A DNA stretch of 14,271 nucleotides from Verrucomicrobiales bacterium (GTDB lineage: Bacteria > Verrucomicrobiota > Verrucomicrobiia > Verrucomicrobiales > DEV007), in NCBI GenBank assembly GCA_022424805.1, contig JAKMGR010000490.1, forward strand, positions 1 through 14,271, in the 5' to 3' direction. Made by a program: the position numbers and the translations under genes. Positions 7,097 through 14,271 of this stretch are shown in pieces (the stretch's first letter is position 1; each line of letters starts with the position of its first letter). Under the pieces are notes generated by a model. It searched no databases. It saw nothing but the letters and a program-made list of their open reading frames with translations, and was not told the DNA's origin.

Positions 7097-8521
7097 TTAT
7101 GCAATCAACTCTGGAATTGCTTTTCCGTTATTCACGATCGGCGTTGGGCGACCGTTGAAGTCATCGATCGTGACTTTGTTGTAGTCGATCCCGAGATGGT
7201 GATAGATTGTCGCGAGATAATCATGAGGGCCGCAAGGCCGCTCCACGACGTCCTCTCCCCTCTTATCGGTTGCACCAATCAACGCACCCGTCTGAATTCC
7301 GCCTCCAGCCCAGATATTGGAAAAAGCGCGTGGCCAGTGATCACGCCCCGGCTGCAAAGTCCCGGTTGGGCCACTCGCATTTCCGGCTCCGGTGCTGCGA
7401 TCGTATTTGATCTTCGGGGTACGGCCAAACTCACCCGTCACGACAACGAGGACGCGCTTATCAAGTCCGCGGTTGTAGACATCTTCGATGAGAGCGGAAA
7501 CGGCACGATCGTAATTCGGCATCCGAAAACGAAGTGCCTCAAACTGATGCTGATTCACGGCATGATCGTCCCAATTATTCACCCGTCCGCAAAGTGGTCC
7601 ACTCAAGGTTGAGGTTACCACATCGACTCCTGACTCAACGAGACGACGAGCCATCAGCAATTGCTGCCCCCAACGATTCCTGCCGTAACGATCACGGAGT
7701 GCCGGATCTTCTTTTGACAGATCAAAAGCATCGCGGGTCGCCGGATTGGTCATCAAGGTCATCGCCTGTGCTTCAAATTCGTCGAGCGCACTGAGCTCTC
7801 CCTCCTTGTCAAAAGCACGCTCCATCTTGTCGAGACTCTTCCGCAAGGCAAGGCGCTCGCTGAGCCGTCGAGTCTCTGCCGGATCGGTAATTCCTATATT
7901 CGGAACTTCAAAGTCAGGACGATTGGGATCACCGGTAATACTGAATGCGGAGTGGGTATTCCCCAAGTATGCCGGTCCGCTGTAATTCGCCGGGGCGGGG
8001 TTGACCCCGACGTAGTGTGGCAAGGGATTGCTTCCATCGCCCTGCTGCGAACGAAGATAATTCGCAACCGACATCCAATCCGGAAGTTTGGGCTTTGGTT
8101 TGTCGCGCGTATCAGGATCTCCGGAAAACATCTGCATCGAACCAGCCGGGTGCCCTCCCGCGCTCTGATTCATGGAACGCAAAACAGAAAACTTGTCTGC
8201 GATCTTCGCCTGCATCGGCAACATCTCAGTGAAACGTGTTCCCGGAATCTTCGTGGAAATCTCTTTAAAGGGGCCGCTGTATTCGCTTCCGCTGTTGGGC
8301 TTCGGATCGTAGGAATCGACGTGCGATAATCCTCCGGGCAACCAGACCAGGATGACCGCAGTCTTTTCGCTATCTGGCTTCGTCGCATTTTCGGCACGCA
8401 ATTTCATGAGGCCGGAAAGCCCGAGTGATCCCATCCCGGTAAGGCCTATTTGCATAAATCCTCGCCGATCGAGAGGACCAGAGCAGTGGGAGAGTTTGGG
8501 CGGAGTCAAAATTGATGACAT
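7097..8521 (-). CDS. DUF1501 protein, Tat-exported, alkaline phosphatase/sulfatase-like
   Basis: The 474-residue protein has a twin-arginine signal: DRRGFMQIG at 18-26 followed by a Gly/Leu-rich hydrophobic stretch, so it is probably exported folded. DUF1501 landmarks follow in order: LPGGLSHVDSYDPKP at 61-75, NWDDH at 316-320, VVVTGEFGRTPKI at 359-371, GRDHWP at 392-397, CGPHDYLATIYHHLGID at 430-446 and a C-terminal NGRP. The family belongs to or resembles the alkaline phosphatase/sulfatase superfamily, with Asp and His residues as probable metal ligands. Substrates are unknown. Such proteins are normally encoded beside PSD1 proteins, as here. ATG at 8521 lies 38 bases after the stop of the cytochrome/WD40 gene and has no clear ribosome site. 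It is the last gene of the operon. Family membership is certain; catalytic activity is inferred. Confidence 0.93.
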   Translation of the reverse strand: MSSILTPPKLSHCSGPLDRRGFMQIGLTGMGSLGLSGLMKLRAENATKPDSEKTAVILVWLPGGLSHVDSYDPKPNSGSEYSGPFKEISTKIPGTRFTEMLPMQAKIADKFSVLRSMNQSAGGHPAGSMQMFSGDPDTRDKPKPKLPDWMSVANYLRSQQGDGSNPLPHYVGVNPAPANYSGPAYLGNTHSAFSITGDPNRPDFEVPNIGITDPAETRRLSERLALRKSLDKMERAFDKEGELSALDEFEAQAMTLMTNPATRDAFDLSKEDPALRDRYGRNRWGQQLLMARRLVESGVDVVTSTLSGPLCGRVNNWDDHAVNQHQFEALRFRMPNYDRAVSALIEDVYNRGLDKRVLVVVTGEFGRTPKIKYDRSTGAGNASGPTGTLQPGRDHWPRAFSNIWAGGGIQTGALIGATDKRGEDVVERPCGPHDYLATIYHHLGIDYNKVTIDDFNGRPTPIVNNGKAIPELIA

Positions 8522-8559
8522 GATGAATCTGGTGGTTGATTGAAAAAATACTACGTTTT

Positions 8560-11424
8560 TTACTGCATTCCAAAGGCGATGATCTCCTTACCGTCGGCTC
8601 CATTCCAAACTCGGAGAAAGCTGTCTTCGCCTCCGGCGACAATTATTTTTCCATCGGCCGTGCTCGCTGCGGCCTGCATGAAATCGGGAAGCTTGGATAT
8701 GGCGCGGACTTGGCTGCCTGCATCGGTGACGATCCGAACAAGGTTGTCGCCGGCGGAGGTTACGATTCGATCTGTCGCTCCGATGAATTCCAAGGAGGTG
8801 ACCTCTTTGGTCCATCCTTCGATCTTTTTCTTTCTCTCGCCAATCGTGAGATCCCAGGAATTGACGACTCCGTCGCCACCCGCCGTTGCGAGGACACGGC
8901 CATCCGACCGAAAGGCAACGTCGTTCACGTAATGGGTGTGGCCCTCAAAGAGATTCAGCTGCTTCCCTGTCTCGACCTCGTAGATGCGTGCGATTTTATC
9001 AGCTGCCCCGGAAGCGAGCCGCTTTCCATCGGGAGAAAAATCGAGGCTGATGACACTGTCGGCATGACACTCTTTCCACGTCGACATAACCCCGTTTGAT
9101 GCGACATCAAACAGAGTTATGTCACCGGATCGAGAGGGTTCACCGCCTCCGGCCGCGAGAACTTTTCCATCAGGACTGAAGGTGACAGTCTCGACCCGAT
9201 CTGCGAACAACTCCGGTTGCTTCTCGCCTCCAAGAACCTTTTCCAATTCCCATCGAGCATTCGAAGCCGTGGTCGATTGGACCCCGTTTCCTCCCACGGA
9301 AAGGAATGAACCGTCTGCCCGCACCACGAGACTGGCAGATTCAATAGCAGTCCCTTCCGCATTTTCGAGTGGAGTCCCCGTATTGATTGTCCACGCTTGA
9401 ATCGAACCGTCTACACAGCTTGCCGCAATCTGGGTAGAGTCAGCCGAGAAAGCGAGCGCCAGCGGCTTCGGCCCTATCACCGCTGCCTCTTTCTTCGCTG
9501 CGGTCAATGCGGCGGTCGCTTCTGTCTCATGCTTCTTCGCCGCGGCCTCTGCTGCCTGAGCTGCGGCAACGTCCTTGGCATTGGCAGCCTGCGTTTCGGT
9601 GATCTTTTTCTGATTCGCCTGCGCATCGGTGATGTTGCTCTTAAATGCGGCAAGCGCGGCGACGGCGTCGTTCTCTTTTGTCTCCGCCGCCTGAAGGGCA
9701 ACCTTCGCCTTTTCCAACTCAGACTCGAGCATCTTCACGGTTTTTCCTTCGGGCGGGGTCTTGAGGGCCGCTTCGGCATCGGCTACTTTCTTTTCCGCTG
9801 CGACACGGGCCTCTTTCAAAGGAGGAATCGCTTTCTTAGCCTCGGGAAGTCTCTTGTTCATCGCGACAACTGCGTCCTTGGCCTTCTTCAACAAATCTAC
9901 GAGAGCCTTGTCTCGAGCCGTGATTGCTGCGGCGCGAGCTTTTTGAAAAGCTTCCTCCAGCTTTTCCCGATCAATCGTCTTCTGCAAATCAGCCATCTTC
10001 GCGGTGAGTTGAGGCGTCCCCCGAAGATCAAATAATTGCTTCCCTTCCGCTGCATCCCACAAAAGAACCCGCCCGTCCGCGGTGCCAGTAGCGATCAATT
10101 TGCCATCTGGAGAGACAGCAACACATTTCGCAGCGGCTTCGAACTGATGGATCGTTTTTCCGTCGCTGAGATTCCAGATTCGGATCTTGTTATCGGCACC
10201 GCAGGTTACCACTTGTCCTGGGACGGCAGCGGCAAAACCGGTGACACCAAAAGCTCCGGTCACGATTTTCGGAGCGGCGAAAGCTGCTCCCGGAGCCGGC
10301 ATCGGCCAAACGCGAATTTGATTGTCCGCTGTCGCAGTGAGGATATTTTCCCCGTCAGCGCTCCAGCCCAGAGCCGTCATTGCCGTCTCCTGTGACTTGG
10401 CTGCGGCAACAGAAAGATCGGCTGCTGCCTTCTTTGCCACCTCGTCGTCCTTGGCTGCGGCAGCCTTTCGTCTGGCTTCCAGTGCGGGATCCAGCATTCC
10501 CTGCTCCGCAATTTTTTCCCCATCCGCCAGGTTCCAGATACGCAGATTCCACGGAGAAGAAACCAAGGCCAACCTCGTGCCATCGGGCGATACAGAAAGT
10601 GCGACCACTTTCCCGGAAACGGCTTTCTCTACTGTCCGAACGACCTTGCCGGAAGCGGAATCGATTATGACTACAGCGCCATTCTTGTCAGCCGCGACAA
10701 TCTGCTTCCCATTCGGCAGGGACTGAGCGGCAACGATTGCCAGAGCCGGGTCAGCTTTCCGGGTAGACGCCGGAGCCTGTGTCTTCTTCCATATCTTCAC
10801 TTCGCGAAAACTGCCGGACGCTAGACGATCTCCCCCGGGACTGAAAGCGAGCGAGTTGACCAGGGCTCGATGGGCGGATGGATCTTCGGCAGAAGTAGTC
10901 ACCTCCCCCACCAAGCTTCGAAGCGCGAGATCGTAGACAAAGATTCGATTGCCGCGTCCGCATGCGACGTAGCGGCCATCGTCGGTCATGGTTACTGAGT
11001 AAATCGGATCCACCTCAGCGGAAAGAGCCTGCCAGACAACCTCGCGAGCCTCCTGCGTTGAGGATTTGGCTCCTTCATCAATCCACTGCTTGAGCTTGGC
11101 AAGCTCCGCTCCATTCAGCGGGCGCGCACCGGCCTTGTTTTTACTTGGCGGCATCTCGATGAAATCCGAGTGCGCGGAAGCTTCGACGAGAAGACTCTCG
11201 CTGCTCTTGCCGGGAACAATCGAAGGGCCGTTGTCGCCCCCCTTGATCATCAACTTCGGAGTCTCCATGTTGAGACCTGCCTTCGTTGTCGTTTTGTTAT
11301 GACAGGAAACGCAGTTCGTTTTCAGGAATGGATAGATATCCCGATAGAAGTCCAGTTCCGCCGCAGCAAAGATCGGGATCAATGCGAACCCGAGGCAAAA
11401 TCCAAGCTGTGAAATAGCTTTCAT
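8560..11424 (-). CDS. Exported c-type cytochrome with two WD40 propellers and a coiled coil
   Basis: The 954-residue protein has a signal peptide (1-22, AAA before Glu23), then a planctomycete-type cytochrome domain: the single heme site CVSCH at 38-42 and a probable axial Met at 91 in EMPPSKNKAG. Seven WD40-like units run from about 139 to 470 (for example SLAFSPGG 191-198, VALSVSPDG 274-282, CVAVSPDG 434-441). A long Ala/Lys/Glu-rich coiled coil covers about 473-648, with no Cys or Trp. Seven more WD40 units run from 652 to 953 (TVTFSPDG 746-753, SLDFSPDG 793-800, NDVAFRSDG 834-842). A smaller Ala/Lys insert is at 311-347. The likely picture is two seven-bladed propellers joined by a helical rod and anchored to a heme domain in the periplasm, used for protein contacts and electron transfer. 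ATG at 11424 overlaps the stop of the preceding gene (ATGA). Blade number is from hand inspection. Confidence 0.92.
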   Translation of the reverse strand: MKAISQLGFCLGFALIPIFAAAELDFYRDIYPFLKTNCVSCHNKTTTKAGLNMETPKLMIKGGDNGPSIVPGKSSESLLVEASAHSDFIEMPPSKNKAGARPLNGAELAKLKQWIDEGAKSSTQEAREVVWQALSAEVDPIYSVTMTDDGRYVACGRGNRIFVYDLALRSLVGEVTTSAEDPSAHRALVNSLAFSPGGDRLASGSFREVKIWKKTQAPASTRKADPALAIVAAQSLPNGKQIVAADKNGAVVIIDSASGKVVRTVEKAVSGKVVALSVSPDGTRLALVSSPWNLRIWNLADGEKIAEQGMLDPALEARRKAAAAKDDEVAKKAAADLSVAAAKSQETAMTALGWSADGENILTATADNQIRVWPMPAPGAAFAAPKIVTGAFGVTGFAAAVPGQVVTCGADNKIRIWNLSDGKTIHQFEAAAKCVAVSPDGKLIATGTADGRVLLWDAAEGKQLFDLRGTPQLTAKMADLQKTIDREKLEEAFQKARAAAITARDKALVDLLKKAKDAVVAMNKRLPEAKKAIPPLKEARVAAEKKVADAEAALKTPPEGKTVKMLESELEKAKVALQAAETKENDAVAALAAFKSNITDAQANQKKITETQAANAKDVAAAQAAEAAAKKHETEATAALTAAKKEAAVIGPKPLALAFSADSTQIAASCVDGSIQAWTINTGTPLENAEGTAIESASLVVRADGSFLSVGGNGVQSTTASNARWELEKVLGGEKQPELFADRVETVTFSPDGKVLAAGGGEPSRSGDITLFDVASNGVMSTWKECHADSVISLDFSPDGKRLASGAADKIARIYEVETGKQLNLFEGHTHYVNDVAFRSDGRVLATAGGDGVVNSWDLTIGERKKKIEGWTKEVTSLEFIGATDRIVTSAGDNLVRIVTDAGSQVRAISKLPDFMQAAASTADGKIIVAGGEDSFLRVWNGADGKEIIAFGMQ

Positions 11425-13709
11425 TTTTTTGGTGCGGCCTGTGCAACAGCTTTTTCTGCCTCTTCCGCCTTCGGCTTAACGACGAGGCGAATCGGCTTCG
11501 AGACATGGATGTCGACACGATCCTTGGGTGCGGCTTCCTTGGTAACAGCGGCGAGATGTTTCTCGGCTTCTGCTTTCGCCGCGTCTGCTAGCTTCTGTTT
11601 CTCCGTAGCCGCCTTGGCAGCAGCTTCTGCTTCTGCCTTTTTCTCGGGTGCGGCCTTGGTGACTTCGGCTGTCAGTTTTTTCGCACTCTCTGCGGCGGCA
11701 GCTGCTTCGGATTCCGCCTTCGTTTTTGCTGCCGTGGCACGAGCGACTCCCTTGGGATGATAACGAAACTTGGCAACTCCACCTCCGTAGAATACCAGGT
11801 CGTATTCACCCGGCTGCGTTTTCAGTGTGGCGAGGTTGAGTTCGACATCATAGCTTTCAGCTTTGAGAGGGAATTCGAAAGGAGCCAGTCGATCGAATCC
11901 AACACCATAGGCTTTCATCTTGATTGAGGTCCCAGTGAAATCCTCCCGCCAGACCGCCTTCAGTGGGATCGTCAATTTTTCACCTTCAGTCACTTCCCAC
12001 ACCTTTTCTTCCGCGGCGAAAAAGCTCAGAGGTGCCGCCTCGGAATCACTCACGGAAACAGGCATGCTATTGACTAGGCGAGGAGCCGGGATCTCCTGCT
12101 TGGCATCTTTCACCGGCCACTCCATCGTCGCCAGTCGACAGGGACGAGTCACCACCTTGCCATCGATTTTTGCACTTCCCGTGATCGAAGCGAGAGCGAA
12201 ATCCGGCTTCGCATTCGCATCAGCAGTAATGACGATATGACCAACCGATTTGCCGGCAGGAATTTTCAATCCGGTCGCCTGAACTCCCCTCGGCAGGTCT
12301 TCCATTTTCAGATCGATATCTCCGGCAAAGCCATCGCGCCGGATCGCAAGCACTTCGAGGACCGTGGCATCGCCGGTGCGAAGAGCGAGAGGTTTGGAAA
12401 AAGCAGCTCGGTCTCCATTTCGCAAGGTCATATGCACAGCCCAGGCAGCGATCGCGAAATCAGGCTGCTCCTTACGAACGACGAGCCGATATTCGTTGGC
12501 GGGCTCGTTGCGAGTTCCTCCAAACAGATCACGAACCTGAAGTCGGTAAACGCCATCTTCCTTAATCTCGACTTTTCCAAGAACATCTGGCGAGCCGATG
12601 TCATAGGGCGGCCCGTCGTAGGAGTAGCCGTTAGAGCTGACCTTGAGCGGACTCGCGATATCGTAGAGTTCCGCCACATCGACGAGCGTTTTCTTTCCGT
12701 CTTTCTCCGTGACGCCCTGGACGAGCACAAAGGGATCTGTCGCGTGCCCCATTCTTTCCGCCGCCACCTCGACCCACCAGACCTCATCTTTCTTTGCCAT
12801 GAACTCGAACGTATCGACATCGGCGGCCGGATAAAATGATCCGGCGATATCGCAAGGCAGCGTAATCTTTTGCGCGCGGTCGGCTTCATCATTCGGCTCC
12901 GCTTCCTGCGACCTTGCCTCCTCCGACAGACCGGGCGGAGGCCAGGAAGCAGCACTTACTTTTGCCGTCGAAGGATGGCGCGGTGGGAGGCCATCCGCAG
13001 AAACTTCCTGCAAGGCAAGTCGGTAAAAATGGCGATCACTTCCCTGATAGGTCAGGTCGTTCACTTTGACCATGTAGGTGCCATCGGCATCCGGCTGAAA
13101 GTCGATCACTCCGCCCGTGCGATTCACGAGCAGGTCTCGCCCCTCAGCGTCTGCGACGATCACTACCGGAGTCAGCTTGGAGTCGATTCCCACAGCGGCG
13201 CATTCAATCGCATATCGTTTCCCTTTCTGGGCTGGGAAAGAATAGTGATCGATCGCACGTTTCGGCATCACCGCATTGGTAATCGAGTTCACGGAAATGG
13301 CTGCCGCTTTCTCCTTCGAATCACGCGACTCGATACAGGCGATTTCTTTCATCGTCCCCACGGTGAAAGCTCGCGGCGAAGAAATCCCCAATCGCGAAAT
13401 GACACGGGCATCGTGAATGCCAACCGGCGCATCCTTCGCAACGGATACGACAAACTTGTTATCGACTGCCTTGCCATTCTCTCCAATCACGGGTTTGGCC
13501 GTGATTTTCGGATCGGAAAAAATGAGCTGCGTAACGTCCTCAAGGTGCTGGCCCGTGATCGTGACCTCAACAGTTGCCCCCTGTTGCGCCCCCATTGGCA
13601 TTGTTGTGAGGAGATGGGGATCAGGAAATCCGACGAGTTGGGCACGAGCAGAATTTGCGGCCAACAGGATCGCCGACGAGAGAATGAGATAGGAGAATTT
13701 TCGGAACAT
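11421..13709 (-). CDS. Secreted beta-domain protein with IPT-like and PPC-like domains
   Basis: The 762-residue product has a cleavable signal (1-23, ARA before Gln24). An IPT/TIG-like domain follows at about 26-118 (GATVEVTITGQHLEDVTQL). Then come two regions resembling bacterial pre-peptidase C-terminal (PPC) domains: about 150-235 (HYSFPAQKGKRYAIEC, then DGTYMVKVNDL) and about 269-412, which begins with the typical EPNDEADRAQ and contains DVDTFEFMAKKDEVWWVEV and DGVYRLQVRDL. Residues 420-650 are further beta-rich sequence without a clear name. An Ala/Lys/Glu-rich helix at about 654-728 interrupts the last beta region, which resumes as RVDIHVSKPIRLVV at 731-744. No protease or other catalytic motif is visible; a structural or binding role beside the cytochrome is inferred. 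It starts 4 bases after the PSD1 stop, without a ribosome site, so translation is probably coupled. Confidence 0.85.
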   Translation of the reverse strand: MFRKFSYLILSSAILLAANSARAQLVGFPDPHLLTTMPMGAQQGATVEVTITGQHLEDVTQLIFSDPKITAKPVIGENGKAVDNKFVVSVAKDAPVGIHDARVISRLGISSPRAFTVGTMKEIACIESRDSKEKAAAISVNSITNAVMPKRAIDHYSFPAQKGKRYAIECAAVGIDSKLTPVVIVADAEGRDLLVNRTGGVIDFQPDADGTYMVKVNDLTYQGSDRHFYRLALQEVSADGLPPRHPSTAKVSAASWPPPGLSEEARSQEAEPNDEADRAQKITLPCDIAGSFYPAADVDTFEFMAKKDEVWWVEVAAERMGHATDPFVLVQGVTEKDGKKTLVDVAELYDIASPLKVSSNGYSYDGPPYDIGSPDVLGKVEIKEDGVYRLQVRDLFGGTRNEPANEYRLVVRKEQPDFAIAAWAVHMTLRNGDRAAFSKPLALRTGDATVLEVLAIRRDGFAGDIDLKMEDLPRGVQATGLKIPAGKSVGHIVITADANAKPDFALASITGSAKIDGKVVTRPCRLATMEWPVKDAKQEIPAPRLVNSMPVSVSDSEAAPLSFFAAEEKVWEVTEGEKLTIPLKAVWREDFTGTSIKMKAYGVGFDRLAPFEFPLKAESYDVELNLATLKTQPGEYDLVFYGGGVAKFRYHPKGVARATAAKTKAESEAAAAAESAKKLTAEVTKAAPEKKAEAEAAAKAATEKQKLADAAKAEAEKHLAAVTKEAAPKDRVDIHVSKPIRLVVKPKAEEAEKAVAQAAPKK

Positions 13710-13713
13710 CGGC

Positions 13714-14271
13714 TCAGTGGTTGTAGAGAAACTCTTTGGTATTCATGATCGCCCAGAGCAGATCCTCGTAGGCCATTTTCTTCGCTGTCGCCGGAGCAAT
13801 CGGCTTCCCGGCGGAATCTGTTCGCGGAATATTGATATGACTTTCGGCGATACTTAGTTCTTCTCCCGTCGGCGGTCGCGAGAAAGCGGCTAGGTAGATT
13901 TCATGAATCTTCTTCGCATCTTCCTCCTCTGACTTCGCAAGACGGTCGGCGCGCCCTCCTGCTGTCGCGAGCTTGCCTTTCACTTCCGAAGAATTCATCA
14001 GGTGCAAGCTTTGCGCCAGACTCGACGACTGCACCCGCTCGCACTCACAGACACTCGCTGCATCGGGACGTCCAAAAACTTTGAGAAAAGCCGACGAGTT
14101 GTAGCTGTTGTCCGGCAAAGCCACTGCGCGAGTTCCCATTGGAAGATCAGCGAAGCTCGTCGTCGCACCGGTCAAGCGGTCAACCGCATCGAGAAGCACC
14201 TCCGCCTGCAAACGCTTGGGATAGAAGTGAGAGAAGTTCTGATGATCGACCGCATTGTGCTCATTGGGTTG
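13714..14271 (-). CDS. PSD1/DUF1553 protein, C-terminal part (cut by window edge)
   Basis: Only the last 185 residues are in the window; the frame is open from position 14271, and the TTG near 14211 is an internal Leu, not a start. The sequence is typical for the PSD1 (DUF1553) domain: NEHNAVDHQNFSHFYPKR at the edge, AEVLLDAVDRLTG, LPMGTRAVALPD, then VFGRPDAASVCECERV with its Cys-x-Cys, QSLHLMNSSEV, and the C-terminal YEDLLWAIMNTKEFLYNH. In the family this domain follows a DUF1549 (PSCyt2) domain and often a heme domain, in large secreted proteins usually encoded next to DUF1501 proteins. The stop at 13716-13714 is 4 bases before the start of the next gene. Function is unestablished. The N-terminal half, including any signal or heme motif, cannot be seen. 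Confidence 0.95.
   Translation of the reverse strand, partial: QPNEHNAVDHQNFSHFYPKRLQAEVLLDAVDRLTGATTSFADLPMGTRAVALPDNSYNSSAFLKVFGRPDAASVCECERVQSSSLAQSLHLMNSSEVKGKLATAGGRADRLAKSEEEDAKKIHEIYLAAFSRPPTGEELSIAESHINIPRTDSAGKPIAPATAKKMAYEDLLWAIMNTKEFLYNH

Noticed and set aside
6990..7184. 64-codon open frame on the plus strand
   Set aside because: It runs from the palindromic intergenic element into the antisense of the DUF1501 gene, has no ribosome site, and its protein has no coherent character.
8543..8561. A6-TACTACG-T6 inverted repeat between the cytochrome and DUF1501 genes
   Set aside because: A stem made only of A-T pairs is weak, and the short spacer argues for read-through in the operon. 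It is noted but not called as a terminator.
9397..10035. 212-codon open frame on the plus strand
   Set aside because: It is antisense to the coiled-coil region of the cytochrome/WD40 gene, and its Leu/Arg/Cys-rich protein reflects complemented Ala/Lys codons.
12870..13748. 292-codon open frame on the plus strand
   Set aside because: It is antisense to the PPC-like gene and extends into the PSD1 end; both sense genes have clear family signatures, and this frame has none.

Overview
The window looks like chromosomal DNA from a member of the Verrucomicrobiota, or less likely a planctomycete. The main evidence is the 3' half: a run of secreted proteins from the PSD1 (DUF1553), planctomycete-type cytochrome c, WD40 and DUF1501 families, which are greatly expanded in these two phyla. 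The ABC permease with a conserved 'SPVLVKELRQGLR' segment and the DUF58/BatA pair fit the same assignment. This placement is inference; there is no rRNA or other strong phylogenetic marker here.

Left half, plus strand (about 35-5517): an ABC-2-type permease with many membrane segments, a soluble DUF58 protein, a membrane-anchored BatA-like VWA protein, and a CPA1-family Na+/H+ antiporter. The first three are separated by only 3 and 15 bases and probably form one transcript. DUF58 and BatA proteins normally work with a MoxR AAA+ ATPase. None is in the window, so it and the ABC ATP-binding subunit are expected upstream of position 1.

Centre: the plus-strand and minus-strand genes converge at about 5517/5547, over a small 6-bp hairpin. 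On the minus strand a LysM-domain putative lipoprotein (6065-6883) precedes a MogA/MoaB-type molybdopterin adenylyltransferase (5547-6035). The AT-rich stretch 6900-6970 upstream of the LysM gene contains a plausible promoter. The rest of that intergenic region (about 6985-7090) holds an imperfect palindrome but no gene.

Right half, minus strand (7097-14271): a compact operon transcribed right to left. It encodes the C-terminal part of a PSD1/DUF1553 protein (cut by the window edge), a secreted IPT/PPC-like beta-domain protein, a 954-residue exported c-type cytochrome with two inferred seven-bladed WD40 propellers joined by a long coiled coil, and a DUF1501 protein with a twin-arginine signal. 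Junctions are tight: 4 bases, a 4-base ATGA overlap, and 38 bases. All four products are predicted to be extracytoplasmic, and they plausibly form one envelope-associated redox or hydrolytic complex. The function of such cassettes is not established. This operon is the best candidate for an undescribed system in the window, mainly because of the heme/double-propeller/coiled-coil protein and the matching Ala/Lys/Glu-rich helix in its neighbour.
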